A stretch of DNA of 26,793 bases from Coriobacteriales bacterium (GCA_031272005.1 JAISUQ010000090.1:1-26793); one strand, 5' to 3'. Counted from the stretch's first letter, positions 7,363 through 16,031 are shown. Notes: generated from the letters alone by a model not told the origin. Numbers and translations are program-made.

Positions 7363-9180
7363 ATGAGTCATTCGAGGATTATCAGGACGATTGCGGCAAT
7401 GGTGCTGGTGGTGGCGCTGGCGCTGCCGTTTTCTGGCTGTACGGGCAGCAACGCTGTGGATCTGGGGCCGGTGGCGGCCACTGTGCGCGGTACCGACATC
7501 TACGAGAACGAGATTGCCAAGCGCATCGAGTTCTACCGTACCGATACCTACTCCGGGGAGGTGATGGACGACGCCACCTGGGCTTACACGCTGAAGACCA
7601 ACGGCTACACACCGGAGACCCTGCGGGAGTTCGTGATTCGCGACGTCTTTGCCCTGCCGGTGCTGATCTTGAGTGAAGCCGAGGCCGCCGGCATCACGCC
7701 GGACACCACAACCATCGACGACCAGATTGCCGAGCAGAAGGCCGCCTACGCCTCCACTGAGACCGGCTGGCAGGAATGGTTGGAGGCCAACTACTTCCTC
7801 AGCGAGGACGCCTACCGCAAGCTGTTGCTGGCCGAGAACGTCATCCAGCCGCTGCTGGACGCCAAGGTACCTACGGCAGTGCCTACCCAGGAAGAGATTG
7901 ATACCTACATCGAGGAAAATGCCTCCTCCTATGCCGGCAAGCGTCTCTCGGTGATTTACTTCCCGCTGGAGGTTGACCCGGTGGTCACGGCTGCCGAGGA
8001 GGCCGAGACGGCCGCGTTGAGCGCTGAGGCCACTGCCGCCGCCGAAGGCGCCACCGAGGACGACATCGCCGCAGCTACCACCGCCCGTCAGGCTGCCGAT
8101 GAGGCCGCCGCCGTGACCCCCGATGCCACGATTGCCGCCAACAATGCGGCAACCCGCACCAAGGCTGAGGAGGTGTTGGCCGAAGCCCAGGCTGAAGGCA
8201 GCGATTTCGCCGCCCTGGCCGATGCCAACATCAGCGACGCCTATCCCACCAAGGAGGGCGGCGACATCGGCTGGGGCGCAGCCTATTATCTCCCCACCGA
8301 ATGCTCCACAGTCGTTGAGACCATGGCCGCCGGCGAAGTCTCCGACCTGATTGAGACCGACGACGCCATCTACATCATCAAGGCCACCGAGGAGTACGTG
8401 GCTCCGGAGACGGAGACCGAAGCGGAAGCCGAAGCCGAGGCCACCGAGGAGGCCACCGACGAAGCTGCCGACGAGGAAGCAGACGAAGCTACCGAGGAGG
8501 AATCCAACTTCGATCTGGCCGCCGTACCCGAGAGCCTGAAGACCCAACTCACCGAAGACCTCGTCGAAGAGCAGACCTATGAGGACCAGCAGGCCTGGAT
8601 GGAGGAGCTGAGCAATTCCGACGAGATCGTGATTAACCCCATGCCGACCGGCCTGGCCTATGCCGTGGACATGACCCTGGCCGAGGTGCAGATCACCGAC
8701 ACGGTGGTCGGTGAAGGCGCCGCCGCCCAGACCGGCGACCTGCTGGAAGTCAAGTACACCGGCATGCTCGAGGATGGCACGGTCTTTGACTCCAACGTGG
8801 TGGGTACCGTCAAATCCGACGGTACCACGGTCACCGACGATCAGACCTTCCTGGTCACGCTGGGCGAAGGCTCGGTCATCACCGGCTGGGAGGAAGGCCT
8901 GATTGGCATGCAGGTCGGCGGCAAGCGCACCCTGGTCATCCCCTCGGCGCTGGGCTACGGCTCCAGCGGCAGCGGCGGCGTGGACGATGACGGCGACGGC
9001 GTCTATGATTCCTACACCATCCCGCCGGGTGCTACGCTGACCTTTGAGATTGAATTGATTTCCCTTAACGGCCTGGGCGCTGATGGCCTGCCGTTGGTCA
9101 ACAGCAGCACCGACGAGGGCACCGAGGGCACCGAGGGCACCGACAGCACAGACACCGGCACCGAGGGTGCCACGGAATAA
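7363..9180 (+). CDS. Lipoprotein with parvulin (PpiC) and FKBP prolyl isomerase domains
   Basis: I chose ATG 7363 because GAGGAAAGG (7348-7356) precedes it by six bases and because a lipoprotein signal then begins at once: MSHSRIIRT, a hydrophobic core, and lipobox FSGC with C26. The mature 580-residue part has a SurA/PrsA-like helical region (about 40-190), then a parvulin-type domain (about 190-345) with an Ala/Glu-rich insertion and a GDIGW motif. A very acidic Glu/Ala segment (347-381) follows, then an FKBP domain (about 455-580) with GDLLEVKYTG, DGTVFDSN, GWEEGL and PPGATLTFEIEL. Within the FKBP flap lies a DDDGDGVYD loop (541-549) resembling a calcium-binding EF-hand loop. The tail is Thr/Glu/Gly repeats. 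It should act outside the membrane as a folding catalyst or chaperone. It follows the activase gene by 56 bases. Confidence 0.85.
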   Translation: MSHSRIIRTIAAMVLVVALALPFSGCTGSNAVDLGPVAATVRGTDIYENEIAKRIEFYRTDTYSGEVMDDATWAYTLKTNGYTPETLREFVIRDVFALPVLILSEAEAAGITPDTTTIDDQIAEQKAAYASTETGWQEWLEANYFLSEDAYRKLLLAENVIQPLLDAKVPTAVPTQEEIDTYIEENASSYAGKRLSVIYFPLEVDPVVTAAEEAETAALSAEATAAAEGATEDDIAAATTARQAADEAAAVTPDATIAANNAATRTKAEEVLAEAQAEGSDFAALADANISDAYPTKEGGDIGWGAAYYLPTECSTVVETMAAGEVSDLIETDDAIYIIKATEEYVAPETETEAEAEAEATEEATDEAADEEADEATEEESNFDLAAVPESLKTQLTEDLVEEQTYEDQQAWMEELSNSDEIVINPMPTGLAYAVDMTLAEVQITDTVVGEGAAAQTGDLLEVKYTGMLEDGTVFDSNVVGTVKSDGTTVTDDQTFLVTLGEGSVITGWEEGLIGMQVGGKRTLVIPSALGYGSSGSGGVDDDGDGVYDSYTIPPGATLTFEIELISLNGLGADGLPLVNSSTDEGTEGTEGTDSTDTGTEGATE

Positions 9181-9194
9181 CAACCGCAGCACAG

Positions 9195-9224
9195 GCAGCG
9201 CCGTCCCTCTGCGGGCGGCGCTGC
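9195..9224 (+). terminator. Hairpin between the isomerase lipoprotein and iorA
   Basis: Perfect 9-bp arms gcagcgccg (9195-9203) and cggcgctgc (9216-9224) enclose a 12-base loop just after the lipoprotein stop. The tail tcacagtttgg has only three consecutive Ts, so it would be a weak intrinsic terminator or an mRNA-stabilising stem. Confidence 0.5.
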
Positions 9225-9257
9225 TCACAGTTTGGATAACGCCTGAAAGAGGTTCAG

Positions 9258-11156
9258 TTGGCCAACGAGATGACAATGGGAAACGCCGCCATCGCCCTGG
9301 CAGCACTGAAAGCCGGAGTCAACGTGGCCTGCGGCTACCCCGGAACACCGTCCTCCGAGATCATCGAGACGCTCAGCGCCCGCAACCCGGGCGGCGTCTA
9401 CGTGGAGTGGTCGGATAACGAGAAGGTCGCCCTGGAGCTGGCGGCTGGCGCCTCGTTTTCTGGCGCCCGCAGCATCGTCACCATGAAGCTGGTGGGCCTG
9501 AATGTGGCCGCTGACGCCCTGATGTCGTTGCCTTACCTCGGTGTCACCGGCGGCCTGGTGCTGGTGGTGGCCGACGACCCCGGCCCCATCTCCTCGCAGA
9601 CCGAGCAGGACACCCGCCAGTTCGCGGCCTTTGCCAAGGTCCCCTGCCTGGATCCGGCCACGCCGGAGGAGGCCTACCAGATGACCCTGGCCGCCTTCGA
9701 GCTCTCCGAACGCCATGGCACACCGGTGCTCGTTCGCCCCACCACCCGCATCTGCCACAGCTCCATCGCCCTGGATCCCGCCTTCGACTACCAACCGCAT
9801 CCGGTGGCCGGCTTTGAGCGCGGCTCGCGCTGGGTGGTCTTTCCGCGTCGGGCCTACCAGGGCCATCTGGAGATACTCGAGCGCCTGCCCCAGGTCATGA
9901 GCGAGTTTGCTGCCAGCCCCTTCAATGCCATCCTGAACCGGCCAGCTACCGGCGGCGCGGCGGCACCGGCAGCGACCCCTGTGGGTATCGCTGCCGGCGG
10001 CATCAGCTGGGCCTACCTGCTCGATGCGCTGGCCCTGCAGGACGCAGAACAACAGGCCGCCCTGCCCGAATTGCGCCTGCTCAAGGTGGGCACACCTTTC
10101 CCCTTCCCTGATCAGCTGGCTGCCGATTTTTTGACCGGCCTGGGCGAAGTGCTGGTCTTTGAGGAGCTGGAACCCTGGATCGAAAACGAGCTGACCCGGG
10201 TGGCCGGAGCCTGCCACCTGCCCGCCATAATCCAGGGCAAATTGACCGGACACACCACCCTGGCTGGCGAGAACACCGTCACCGCCATCCGCGACCAGCT
10301 GCTGGGCTTCTTCTCCAGCAGTCAACCCGCTGCTGCCAGCACTCCGGCAGCAGCAACCAGCGCCCAACCCACAGTTAACCTGCCCGCCCGGCCGCCGATC
10401 CTCTGTGCCGGCTGTCCGCATCGGGCATCATACTATGCTATTAAGCGAGCTATGCGCGGCAAACCGGGCGTCTACTGCGCCGACATCGGCTGCTACACCC
10501 TGGGCAACGCCATGCCGCTGGACATGGTGGACACCTGTGTCTGCATGGGTGCCGGCTTCACTGTGCCCCAGGGCATGGCCCGTGTGCAACCGGATAAGGT
10601 GCACTTCGGGCTGATGGGCGACTCCACCTTCTTTGCCAGCGGTCTGACCGGCGCCGCCAACGCCGTCTACAACCAGACCCGGGTGATCCTCTGCGTGCTG
10701 GATAACCGCATCACCGCGATGACCGGCGCCCAGCCCCATCCCGGCACCGGCATCCGGATGAGCAGCGACGCCACACCCGCAGACGCCGCCAACGCCCTGG
10801 ATGCAGCTGCGATTCTGCGGGCCATGGGCGTCAGGCAGGTCCAGGAGGTCAATCCCTTCGAGCTTCAGGCGACCATCGAGGCCATCCGGGAGGCCGTGCG
10901 CTTCGTCAGCGAAGGTGAGCCTCAAGGTCCCAGCGCCATCGTCTTCAAGGCTCCCTGCATCACCGTCAGTAAACCCCAGCCGGCCCCGGAGGTCGACCAG
11001 GGCAAATGCACCCGTTGCAAACTCTGCATCAAGGCCATCGGCTGTCCGGCCATCGTGGTGCACAAAGGCGACGTTGTCATCGACCAGCAACAGTGTTACG
11101 GCTGCCATCTCTGCGAGCAGATCTGCCCGCAAAACGCCATCGGAGTACCCTCATGA
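9258..11156 (+). CDS. iorA: Indolepyruvate:ferredoxin oxidoreductase, alpha subunit
   Basis: IorA is the thiamine-diphosphate and iron-sulfur subunit that decarboxylates aryl-pyruvates (from Trp, Phe, Tyr transamination) to arylacetyl-CoA while reducing ferredoxin. The 632-residue sequence begins with the family signature GNAAIALAALKAG and GYPGTPSSEI. An Ala/Pro-rich linker lies at about 350-375. The ThDP domain follows with CAGCPHR, ADIGCYTLG, GDSTFFASG and DNRITAMTG. A C-terminal two-cluster ferredoxin module has C584, C587, C590, C596 and C613, C616, C619, C623. I use TTG 9258 as start because AAAGAGG (9246-9252) sits five bases upstream; the ATG at 9270 would be 17 bases away. Its stop overlaps the iorB start (ATGA), as expected for partners made in equal amounts. 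Confidence 0.94.
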   Translation: MANEMTMGNAAIALAALKAGVNVACGYPGTPSSEIIETLSARNPGGVYVEWSDNEKVALELAAGASFSGARSIVTMKLVGLNVAADALMSLPYLGVTGGLVLVVADDPGPISSQTEQDTRQFAAFAKVPCLDPATPEEAYQMTLAAFELSERHGTPVLVRPTTRICHSSIALDPAFDYQPHPVAGFERGSRWVVFPRRAYQGHLEILERLPQVMSEFAASPFNAILNRPATGGAAAPAATPVGIAAGGISWAYLLDALALQDAEQQAALPELRLLKVGTPFPFPDQLAADFLTGLGEVLVFEELEPWIENELTRVAGACHLPAIIQGKLTGHTTLAGENTVTAIRDQLLGFFSSSQPAAASTPAAATSAQPTVNLPARPPILCAGCPHRASYYAIKRAMRGKPGVYCADIGCYTLGNAMPLDMVDTCVCMGAGFTVPQGMARVQPDKVHFGLMGDSTFFASGLTGAANAVYNQTRVILCVLDNRITAMTGAQPHPGTGIRMSSDATPADAANALDAAAILRAMGVRQVQEVNPFELQATIEAIREAVRFVSEGEPQGPSAIVFKAPCITVSKPQPAPEVDQGKCTRCKLCIKAIGCPAIVVHKGDVVIDQQQCYGCHLCEQICPQNAIGVPS

Positions 11157-11842
11157 GCACCCCAAACTCCACCGCCGCCATAACCGCCTCTGCCACCGCT
11201 ACCACCGCTACCACCGCTTCCGCCGCTTCCGCCCAGGCGCTGGACATCGTCGTCGCCGGCGTCGGCGGCCAGGGCACCGTGCTGGCCTCCAAACTGCTGG
11301 CCCAGGCCGCCCTGCAGCAGGGCCTGCCGGTGCGCACCGCCGAGACCATCGGCATGGCCCAGCGCGGCGGCAGTGTGCTCGGTCACGTGCGCATCGGGGA
11401 GAGCATCGCCTCGCCGCTGGTGCCCCTCTCCGCCGCCGATCTGATTATCGGCTTCGAGCCCGGCGAGACCGTGCGCAGCCTGCCCTATCTGCGCCCCGGC
11501 GGCAATGTGGTCACAGCCATCAAGGTCGTGGAGCCGGTCACCGCCACTTTGAGCGAGCAGCCCTATGACGGCAGCGCCGAGCTGGCTTATCTGCGCGAGC
11601 TGGCCACCAGTGGCAGCATCTCCCAGCTAATCGAGGTCGACGGCGAGGCCGCCACCGCATATCTCGGCAGCTCCAAGGTCCTCAATGTGGTTCTGCTCGG
11701 CGCGGCCAGCGCCATCCTCCCCGCCGGGCTCATCAGCCTGGCTGCCCTGGAGCAGGCCATCGAGACGCTGGTCAAGCCGCAGTTCATCGAACTCAACAAA
11801 CGGGCTCTGGCTTACAGCCCCAGCCACGGCAAACTGGCGTAG
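11153..11842 (+). CDS. iorB: Indolepyruvate:ferredoxin oxidoreductase, beta subunit
   Basis: The 229-residue protein carries the gamma-domain fold of 2-oxoacid oxidoreductases: IVVAGVGGQGTVLASKLL (about 27-44), TAETIGMAQRGGSV, IGFEPGETVRSLPYL and LNVVLLGA. It completes the IorAB enzyme with the gene before it, starting inside the iorA stop (ATGA, 11153-11156). Residues 3-26 are an extra Thr/Ala/Ser run encoded by accgctacc-type repeats; the family normally starts close to the IVVAGVGGQG strand, so this is a local extension. The frame is open upstream of 11153 but that part overlaps iorA and is not coding. Cytosolic; oxygen-sensitive in known examples. Confidence 0.93.
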   Translation: MSTPNSTAAITASATATTATTASAASAQALDIVVAGVGGQGTVLASKLLAQAALQQGLPVRTAETIGMAQRGGSVLGHVRIGESIASPLVPLSAADLIIGFEPGETVRSLPYLRPGGNVVTAIKVVEPVTATLSEQPYDGSAELAYLRELATSGSISQLIEVDGEAATAYLGSSKVLNVVLLGAASAILPAGLISLAALEQAIETLVKPQFIELNKRALAYSPSHGKLA

Positions 11843-11889
11843 AATAGAAGCCGGCATCCGCATCACCATTTCTTTGGAGGAGAAGACCC

Positions 11890-13119
11890 ATGACCCCAGA
11901 GGCTTTAGCTGCAATCCAGCGCGTCCTGGCCACCATCAAGGAGGCCTCGCCGTTCTACTCCCGCAAATACGCCGACCTCGACCCGCGTGACGTCAAGAGC
12001 CAGGCCGACTTCGAGCGCCTGCCCCTGACCACCAAAGACGACCTGCGCGACGCCTATCCGCTGGGCCTGGCGGCAGTACCGGCCTCGGAGATCGTCCGCA
12101 TCCACTCCTCCTCCGGCACCACCGGCACGCCGGTGATCATCCCCTATACCGCCCGCGACGTCGACGACTGGTCCACGCAATTCGCCCGCTGCTACGAGAT
12201 GGCCGGCATCACCCGCGACGACATCATCCAGATCACCCCCGGCTACGGCCTCTGGACCGCCGGCATCGGCTTTCAGTTGGGGGCGGAGAAACTCGGCGCG
12301 ATGGCCATCCCTATGGGGCCGGGCAATACCGACAAACAGCTCCAGATGATGATGGACCTGGGCTCCACGGTCATCGGCGCCACTTCCAGCTACGCCCTGC
12401 TGCTGGCCGAGACCATCGCCGAGCGGGGCATCAAGGACAAGATCAAGCTGCGCAAAGGCGTCATCGGCTCGGAGCGCTGGGGCGAGAAGATGCGCGCCCG
12501 CATCGCTGATGAGCTGGGCGTGCGGCTGTTCGACATCTACGGTCTGACCGAGATCTACGGCCCGGGCATCGGCATCAACTGTGATCTGCAGCCGGCTATG
12601 CACTACTGGGATGATTACCTCTACTTCGAGATCATCAACCCCAACACCGGCGAGGTCCTGCCCGAAGGCGAGGCCGGCGAGCTGGTCATCACCACGCTGA
12701 AGAAGGAAGGTGCGCCGCTGATCCGCTACCGCACCCACGATCTGACGCGTATCGTGCCCGGTGAGTGCCCATGTGGCAGCCGCTACCCGCGCATCGAGAC
12801 TCTGATTGGCCGCTCGGATGACATGATCAAGGTCAAGGGCATCAACATCTTCCCCGCCCATATCGAGGAAGCCCTGGCTGTCACCGAGGGTGCCTCCAGC
12901 GAGTATCAGGTGATGATCGACCACATGAACGGCAAGGATATCATGACCGTCTTCTTCGAGACCGGCTCACCGGAGGAGCACCGCCCCTACATAGAACTGG
13001 CTTTACATAAAGCTATCAAAGATAAGCTGTCCCTGAGCGTGGTGCCCAAGGCCGTCGACCTCGGCGACCTGCCCCGCTCCGAGAAAAAGAGCAAACGCAT
13101 CTTCGATAACCGCTACTAA
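11890..13119 (+). CDS. Phenylacetate-CoA ligase family, AMP-forming aryl-acid CoA ligase
   Basis: The 409-residue protein is an adenylate-forming enzyme of the PaaK type, which joins phenylacetate or a related aryl acid to CoA at the cost of ATP to AMP. Motifs in order are the P-loop HSSSGTTGTP (from residue 72), DIYGLTEIYGPG, YRTHDLTRI, the CGSRYPRIETLIGRSDDMI hinge region with VKGINIFP, and the C-terminal KKSKRIFDNRY with the catalytic-lysine candidates K400/K402. It lacks about 20 residues usually found before the first helix of PaaK. GGAGGA (11876-11881) precedes ATG 11890. The gene follows iorB by 47 bases with no terminator, so it is probably co-transcribed. Placement next to iorAB suggests an arylacetate or indoleacetate substrate; the symbol paaK is plausible but specificity is unproven. 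Confidence 0.9.
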   Translation: MTPEALAAIQRVLATIKEASPFYSRKYADLDPRDVKSQADFERLPLTTKDDLRDAYPLGLAAVPASEIVRIHSSSGTTGTPVIIPYTARDVDDWSTQFARCYEMAGITRDDIIQITPGYGLWTAGIGFQLGAEKLGAMAIPMGPGNTDKQLQMMMDLGSTVIGATSSYALLLAETIAERGIKDKIKLRKGVIGSERWGEKMRARIADELGVRLFDIYGLTEIYGPGIGINCDLQPAMHYWDDYLYFEIINPNTGEVLPEGEAGELVITTLKKEGAPLIRYRTHDLTRIVPGECPCGSRYPRIETLIGRSDDMIKVKGINIFPAHIEEALAVTEGASSEYQVMIDHMNGKDIMTVFFETGSPEEHRPYIELALHKAIKDKLSLSVVPKAVDLGDLPRSEKKSKRIFDNRY

Positions 13120-14564
13120 GCTGCAATCGGCGCGGTTGGGGGTGCGGCTGGGGGTGCGCCCTGTTGTTCGCGGATCTTGCGGTTCAGGCGCCGGATTTCA
13201 AACGCCATGAAGCAAACTGAGGTCAGGCAGCTGATGACATCCGCCACCGGATAGGCCGAATAGACGCCGTCCAGCGGCTGGGCGCCGGGGATGATGTGCA
13301 CTATCAACACCGGCATCAGATAAATCAGCGGTATCAGGTAGAGCACCTGGCGCGTCAGCGACAGAAACATCGCCTTCAGCGGCTGCCCGGTGGATTGGAA
13401 GTAGTTGCCGCTGATTACCTGGACACCCATCAACGGGATGCAGAACAGCTGGACCTTCAACGCCAGCACGGCAAAGTCCATGTACTGCCCCTCAACATTG
13501 AAGATGCCCATGATCTGTGTTGGGAAGATATGGATGATGGCGAAGAAAATCACCCCGATGACCATCGACCAGATAATCGCTACCTTAAAGGCTGCCTTGA
13601 CGCGATCGTAGTGCGTCGCTCCATAGTTGAACCCGAAGACCGGTTGAGCGGCGATGGCTACGCCCAATACCGGGAAGAACGAAAACGAAGCCACCCGCCC
13701 GACGGTGCCCAGAACCGCCAGCGCCCCCTCCGAGCCGATGGCGTGGATGGCGCCGAGGCTGGCAATCTGATGGTTGACCAGTAGCATAATCCCCGAGTTG
13801 GCCAGCTGCAATACGAAGGAAGCCGAACCCAGAGCCAGGATATTGCGCATCAAAGGCCAGTCCGGGGGCATGTTCTGCAGGCGCAGCCGGAAGGGCACAT
13901 TTTTGGAAAAGGCGAAATACCAGAACATCCAGGCCGCACTGGCCGCCTGGCCGATGACGGTCGCCCAGGCCGAGCCAGCCACACCCCAGCCCAGCATCAT
14001 CACAAACAGCCAGTTCAGCGCCGCGCCAATAACCAGGCCAAGGACCATCGTCAGCAGAGCGAACATCGGCTTGCCGGCGGTGCGGATGATGTTGTTGAAG
14101 CCCATGCTGAAGAACTGGAACAGTGAACCGATGGCGATGATGCTGACGAAGGTCCGCGACGGAGCCATGGTCTCCGCCGTTGCGCCGCAGAAGCGCAGAA
14201 TCGGATCGATGAACAGCAGGACCAGGGCGGTCAGGATAATTGCGGCAATCACCGTCAGCGTGAAGGTGTTACCCACCACCTTCTCCGCCTGATCAAAGTG
14301 CCCCTCCCCCAATTTCAGCGCTGTCAGGGCATTGCCGCCGACGCCAATCAGCGAGGAGATGGCCATACCAAAGAACATGATCGGCATGGCCACGGTTGTG
14401 GTGGCCAGGCCGATGGTACCGACGCCCCAGCCTAAGAACGCCGCGTCGACGATGTTATACAGCCCGTTGACCACCAGGCCGATGATTGACGGTATGGCAA
14501 ACTCCAGCATCAGCATCGGGATGCTGGCTGTGCCTAACCTGGTTACCTGTTCTCTCTGATCCAC
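13116..14564 (-). CDS. MATE family multidrug/sodium antiporter
   Basis: The 482-residue protein has the twelve-helix pattern of MATE exporters, with two related halves. Seen are the N-terminal PMLMLEFAIPSIIGLVVNGL and YNIVDAAFLGW, and in the second half ASFSFFPVLGVAIAAQPVFGFNYGA, a strong MATE signature. Family members use Na+ or H+ gradients to expel cationic drugs or metabolites across the inner membrane. GTG 14564 is taken as start because the in-frame ATG two codons upstream is followed at once by TAA; the ribosome site is weak. The C-terminus (APPAAPPTAPIAA) is encoded by small repeats. The gene converges on the CoA ligase with stop codons overlapping by four bases and no terminator between them, so the two transcripts must overlap. 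The exported compound is unknown. Confidence 0.92.
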   Translation of the reverse strand: MDQREQVTRLGTASIPMLMLEFAIPSIIGLVVNGLYNIVDAAFLGWGVGTIGLATTTVAMPIMFFGMAISSLIGVGGNALTALKLGEGHFDQAEKVVGNTFTLTVIAAIILTALVLLFIDPILRFCGATAETMAPSRTFVSIIAIGSLFQFFSMGFNNIIRTAGKPMFALLTMVLGLVIGAALNWLFVMMLGWGVAGSAWATVIGQAASAAWMFWYFAFSKNVPFRLRLQNMPPDWPLMRNILALGSASFVLQLANSGIMLLVNHQIASLGAIHAIGSEGALAVLGTVGRVASFSFFPVLGVAIAAQPVFGFNYGATHYDRVKAAFKVAIIWSMVIGVIFFAIIHIFPTQIMGIFNVEGQYMDFAVLALKVQLFCIPLMGVQVISGNYFQSTGQPLKAMFLSLTRQVLYLIPLIYLMPVLIVHIIPGAQPLDGVYSAYPVADVISCLTSVCFMAFEIRRLNRKIREQQGAPPAAPPTAPIAA

Positions 14565-14786
14565 TTACATACACCCATTCCAAAGAAGTGCTGAGCAAAC
14601 ATGAATCATCCATTGTACCTGAGTTTGCCCCCCATAACAGGGTATTGTCCAGTGAATCCGGTGATTACCCCCAACCAGGGACAGTGTTCGGGGCTACAGA
14701 CTCTAGGCTCAGATGGAGCACGGCTGATGACAGGGCGCTGGCCAGCGGGTTTACAGGGGTTATACAGCAGCAGACTGAAAGGTAAA

Positions 14787-16031
14787 ATGCCGATGTATAC
14801 TCCCAAGAACCTGACTGATTGCTCATTTGTGTTAATGGAGAAAACCGCCGCTGAGCTTTCCGGCGCCGAATTGGCGATGGCCAGGGCGGAGGCCCGACTG
14901 TTGAGCCTGCCCTATTGTGCAGCGCTGCGCACCGTCCTGCTGAGCCTGGAAAGCGTGGCCGCACTGCGCCTGGCCAACATCGAAGCCAGCATGGTTGGTC
15001 TGTTCAGGTTGGAAGCGCTGTTGCGCCAACATGGCGGCGCCAACAGCAACAATGCCGCATTGGGCCACTTGCTGGAACTGGATGGCTGTTCGACCCGCGG
15101 CGCTGCAGACTGCGTTGCCGCCTTTCGCTTCCGCCAGCTGCTGGACTGGTTGAATGAGCAGATCAAGCCCCAGACCGGCTTTTCTCCGCAGCTGATTCTG
15201 GAGATTCGCCAGCGCTGCCTGAACGGTCCGGATGCTACAGCGGCCTCGGGCCAACCATCCGCTGACAGGCAACCAGGCTTTCGCGACCGTGATTATCCAG
15301 ACTGTCGGCCGCAAGACAGGCGTCCCTGTTCTGAGGGGGACAGAGGCCTTTATCGGCCGCCAGCCGCCGGCGAACTCGACCGCCACATCCAGGGGCTCTG
15401 CGACTACACCAACCGCCGTTTACTGTCGCCGATTGCCCAGTCGGCTGTCCTTCACTTCTACTTTGAGTCCATCAAGCCCTTCCCCGACCACCTGGAGCGC
15501 ACCGGCCAGGCTCTTTGTCACGCCCTGCACCTCAAACGCGGACTCTACGACGGCCTGCTGGCGCCAATCAGCCTGCTGCCGGCTATCGACACCCCACGCC
15601 AGCAGCGTTATCTCAAGCCCTATCGTCATGAGCCGCTGCGCGCGGGCAACGACGAGTTCTGGGCCCTGCAGCACTGGATGGAATACTGCGCCCGGGCCAT
15701 GGACGTTGCGGTCTCCGGCATGGACATCTACCAGCGAGCTATCGGCGCGGTCATCGAGCACTGGCAGGAGCAGGCCGGTAAGGTGGAGAAGGGCTCGGCG
15801 CTGGAATGCCTGCTCTACGCCCTGCCCGGACAACCGATCATCACCGTGACCCAGGCCATGCAACTGACTGGCAAGGGCTTCTCCGCCGCCAACGACGCTC
15901 TGGCCAGGCTGGAGCAGACCGGCGTCGTCCGCATCGGCGCCCCCATCGGCCGCAACCGCAGCTTTGTAGCCCATGACGCCCTGGCCGCCTACGACAGCAT
16001 CAACCAAAAAGTGCTGCCCCGAGTTCCCTGA
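14787..16031 (+). CDS. Fic-fold protein with degenerate active site; likely contains a frameshifted segment
   Basis: The 414-residue product has Fic architecture: an N-terminal helical region with an inhibitory-helix-like ANIEAS (family: S-x-IEG), a Fic core with ELDRHIQGLCDYTN, and a C-terminal winged helix (TVTQAMQLTGKGFSAANDAL onward). Active Fic enzymes modify proteins, usually by AMP transfer, using HPFxDGNGRxxR. Here the motif is KPFPDHLERTGQ (230-241): Lys replaces the catalytic His, HLE replaces GNG, and Gln replaces the final Arg, so transfer activity is unlikely. Between about 15224 and 15356 third-position GC collapses in this frame while the +1 frame looks coding, which suggests two compensating frameshifts. 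I chose ATG 14787 because GAAAGG lies four bases upstream; ATG 14793 is also possible, and the open stretch from 14601 has no family character. Confidence 0.72.
   Translation: MPMYTPKNLTDCSFVLMEKTAAELSGAELAMARAEARLLSLPYCAALRTVLLSLESVAALRLANIEASMVGLFRLEALLRQHGGANSNNAALGHLLELDGCSTRGAADCVAAFRFRQLLDWLNEQIKPQTGFSPQLILEIRQRCLNGPDATAASGQPSADRQPGFRDRDYPDCRPQDRRPCSEGDRGLYRPPAAGELDRHIQGLCDYTNRRLLSPIAQSAVLHFYFESIKPFPDHLERTGQALCHALHLKRGLYDGLLAPISLLPAIDTPRQQRYLKPYRHEPLRAGNDEFWALQHWMEYCARAMDVAVSGMDIYQRAIGAVIEHWQEQAGKVEKGSALECLLYALPGQPIITVTQAMQLTGKGFSAANDALARLEQTGVVRIGAPIGRNRSFVAHDALAAYDSINQKVLPRVP

Noticed and set aside
7327..9306. 659-codon open frame on the minus strand opposite the isomerase lipoprotein
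   Set aside because: It is Gly-rich with no domain, and mirrors codon bias of the plus-strand gene, whose signal peptide, isomerase motifs and ribosome site are clear.
11905..12924. 339-codon minus-strand frame inside the CoA ligase gene
   Set aside because: Val/Asp/Ala/Gly-rich shadow of a high-GC coding strand; no motif and no ribosome site.
14601..14786. Upstream start for the Fic-like gene at 14601
   Set aside because: No ribosome site and no Fic-like sequence before 14787; codon use there is not coding-like.
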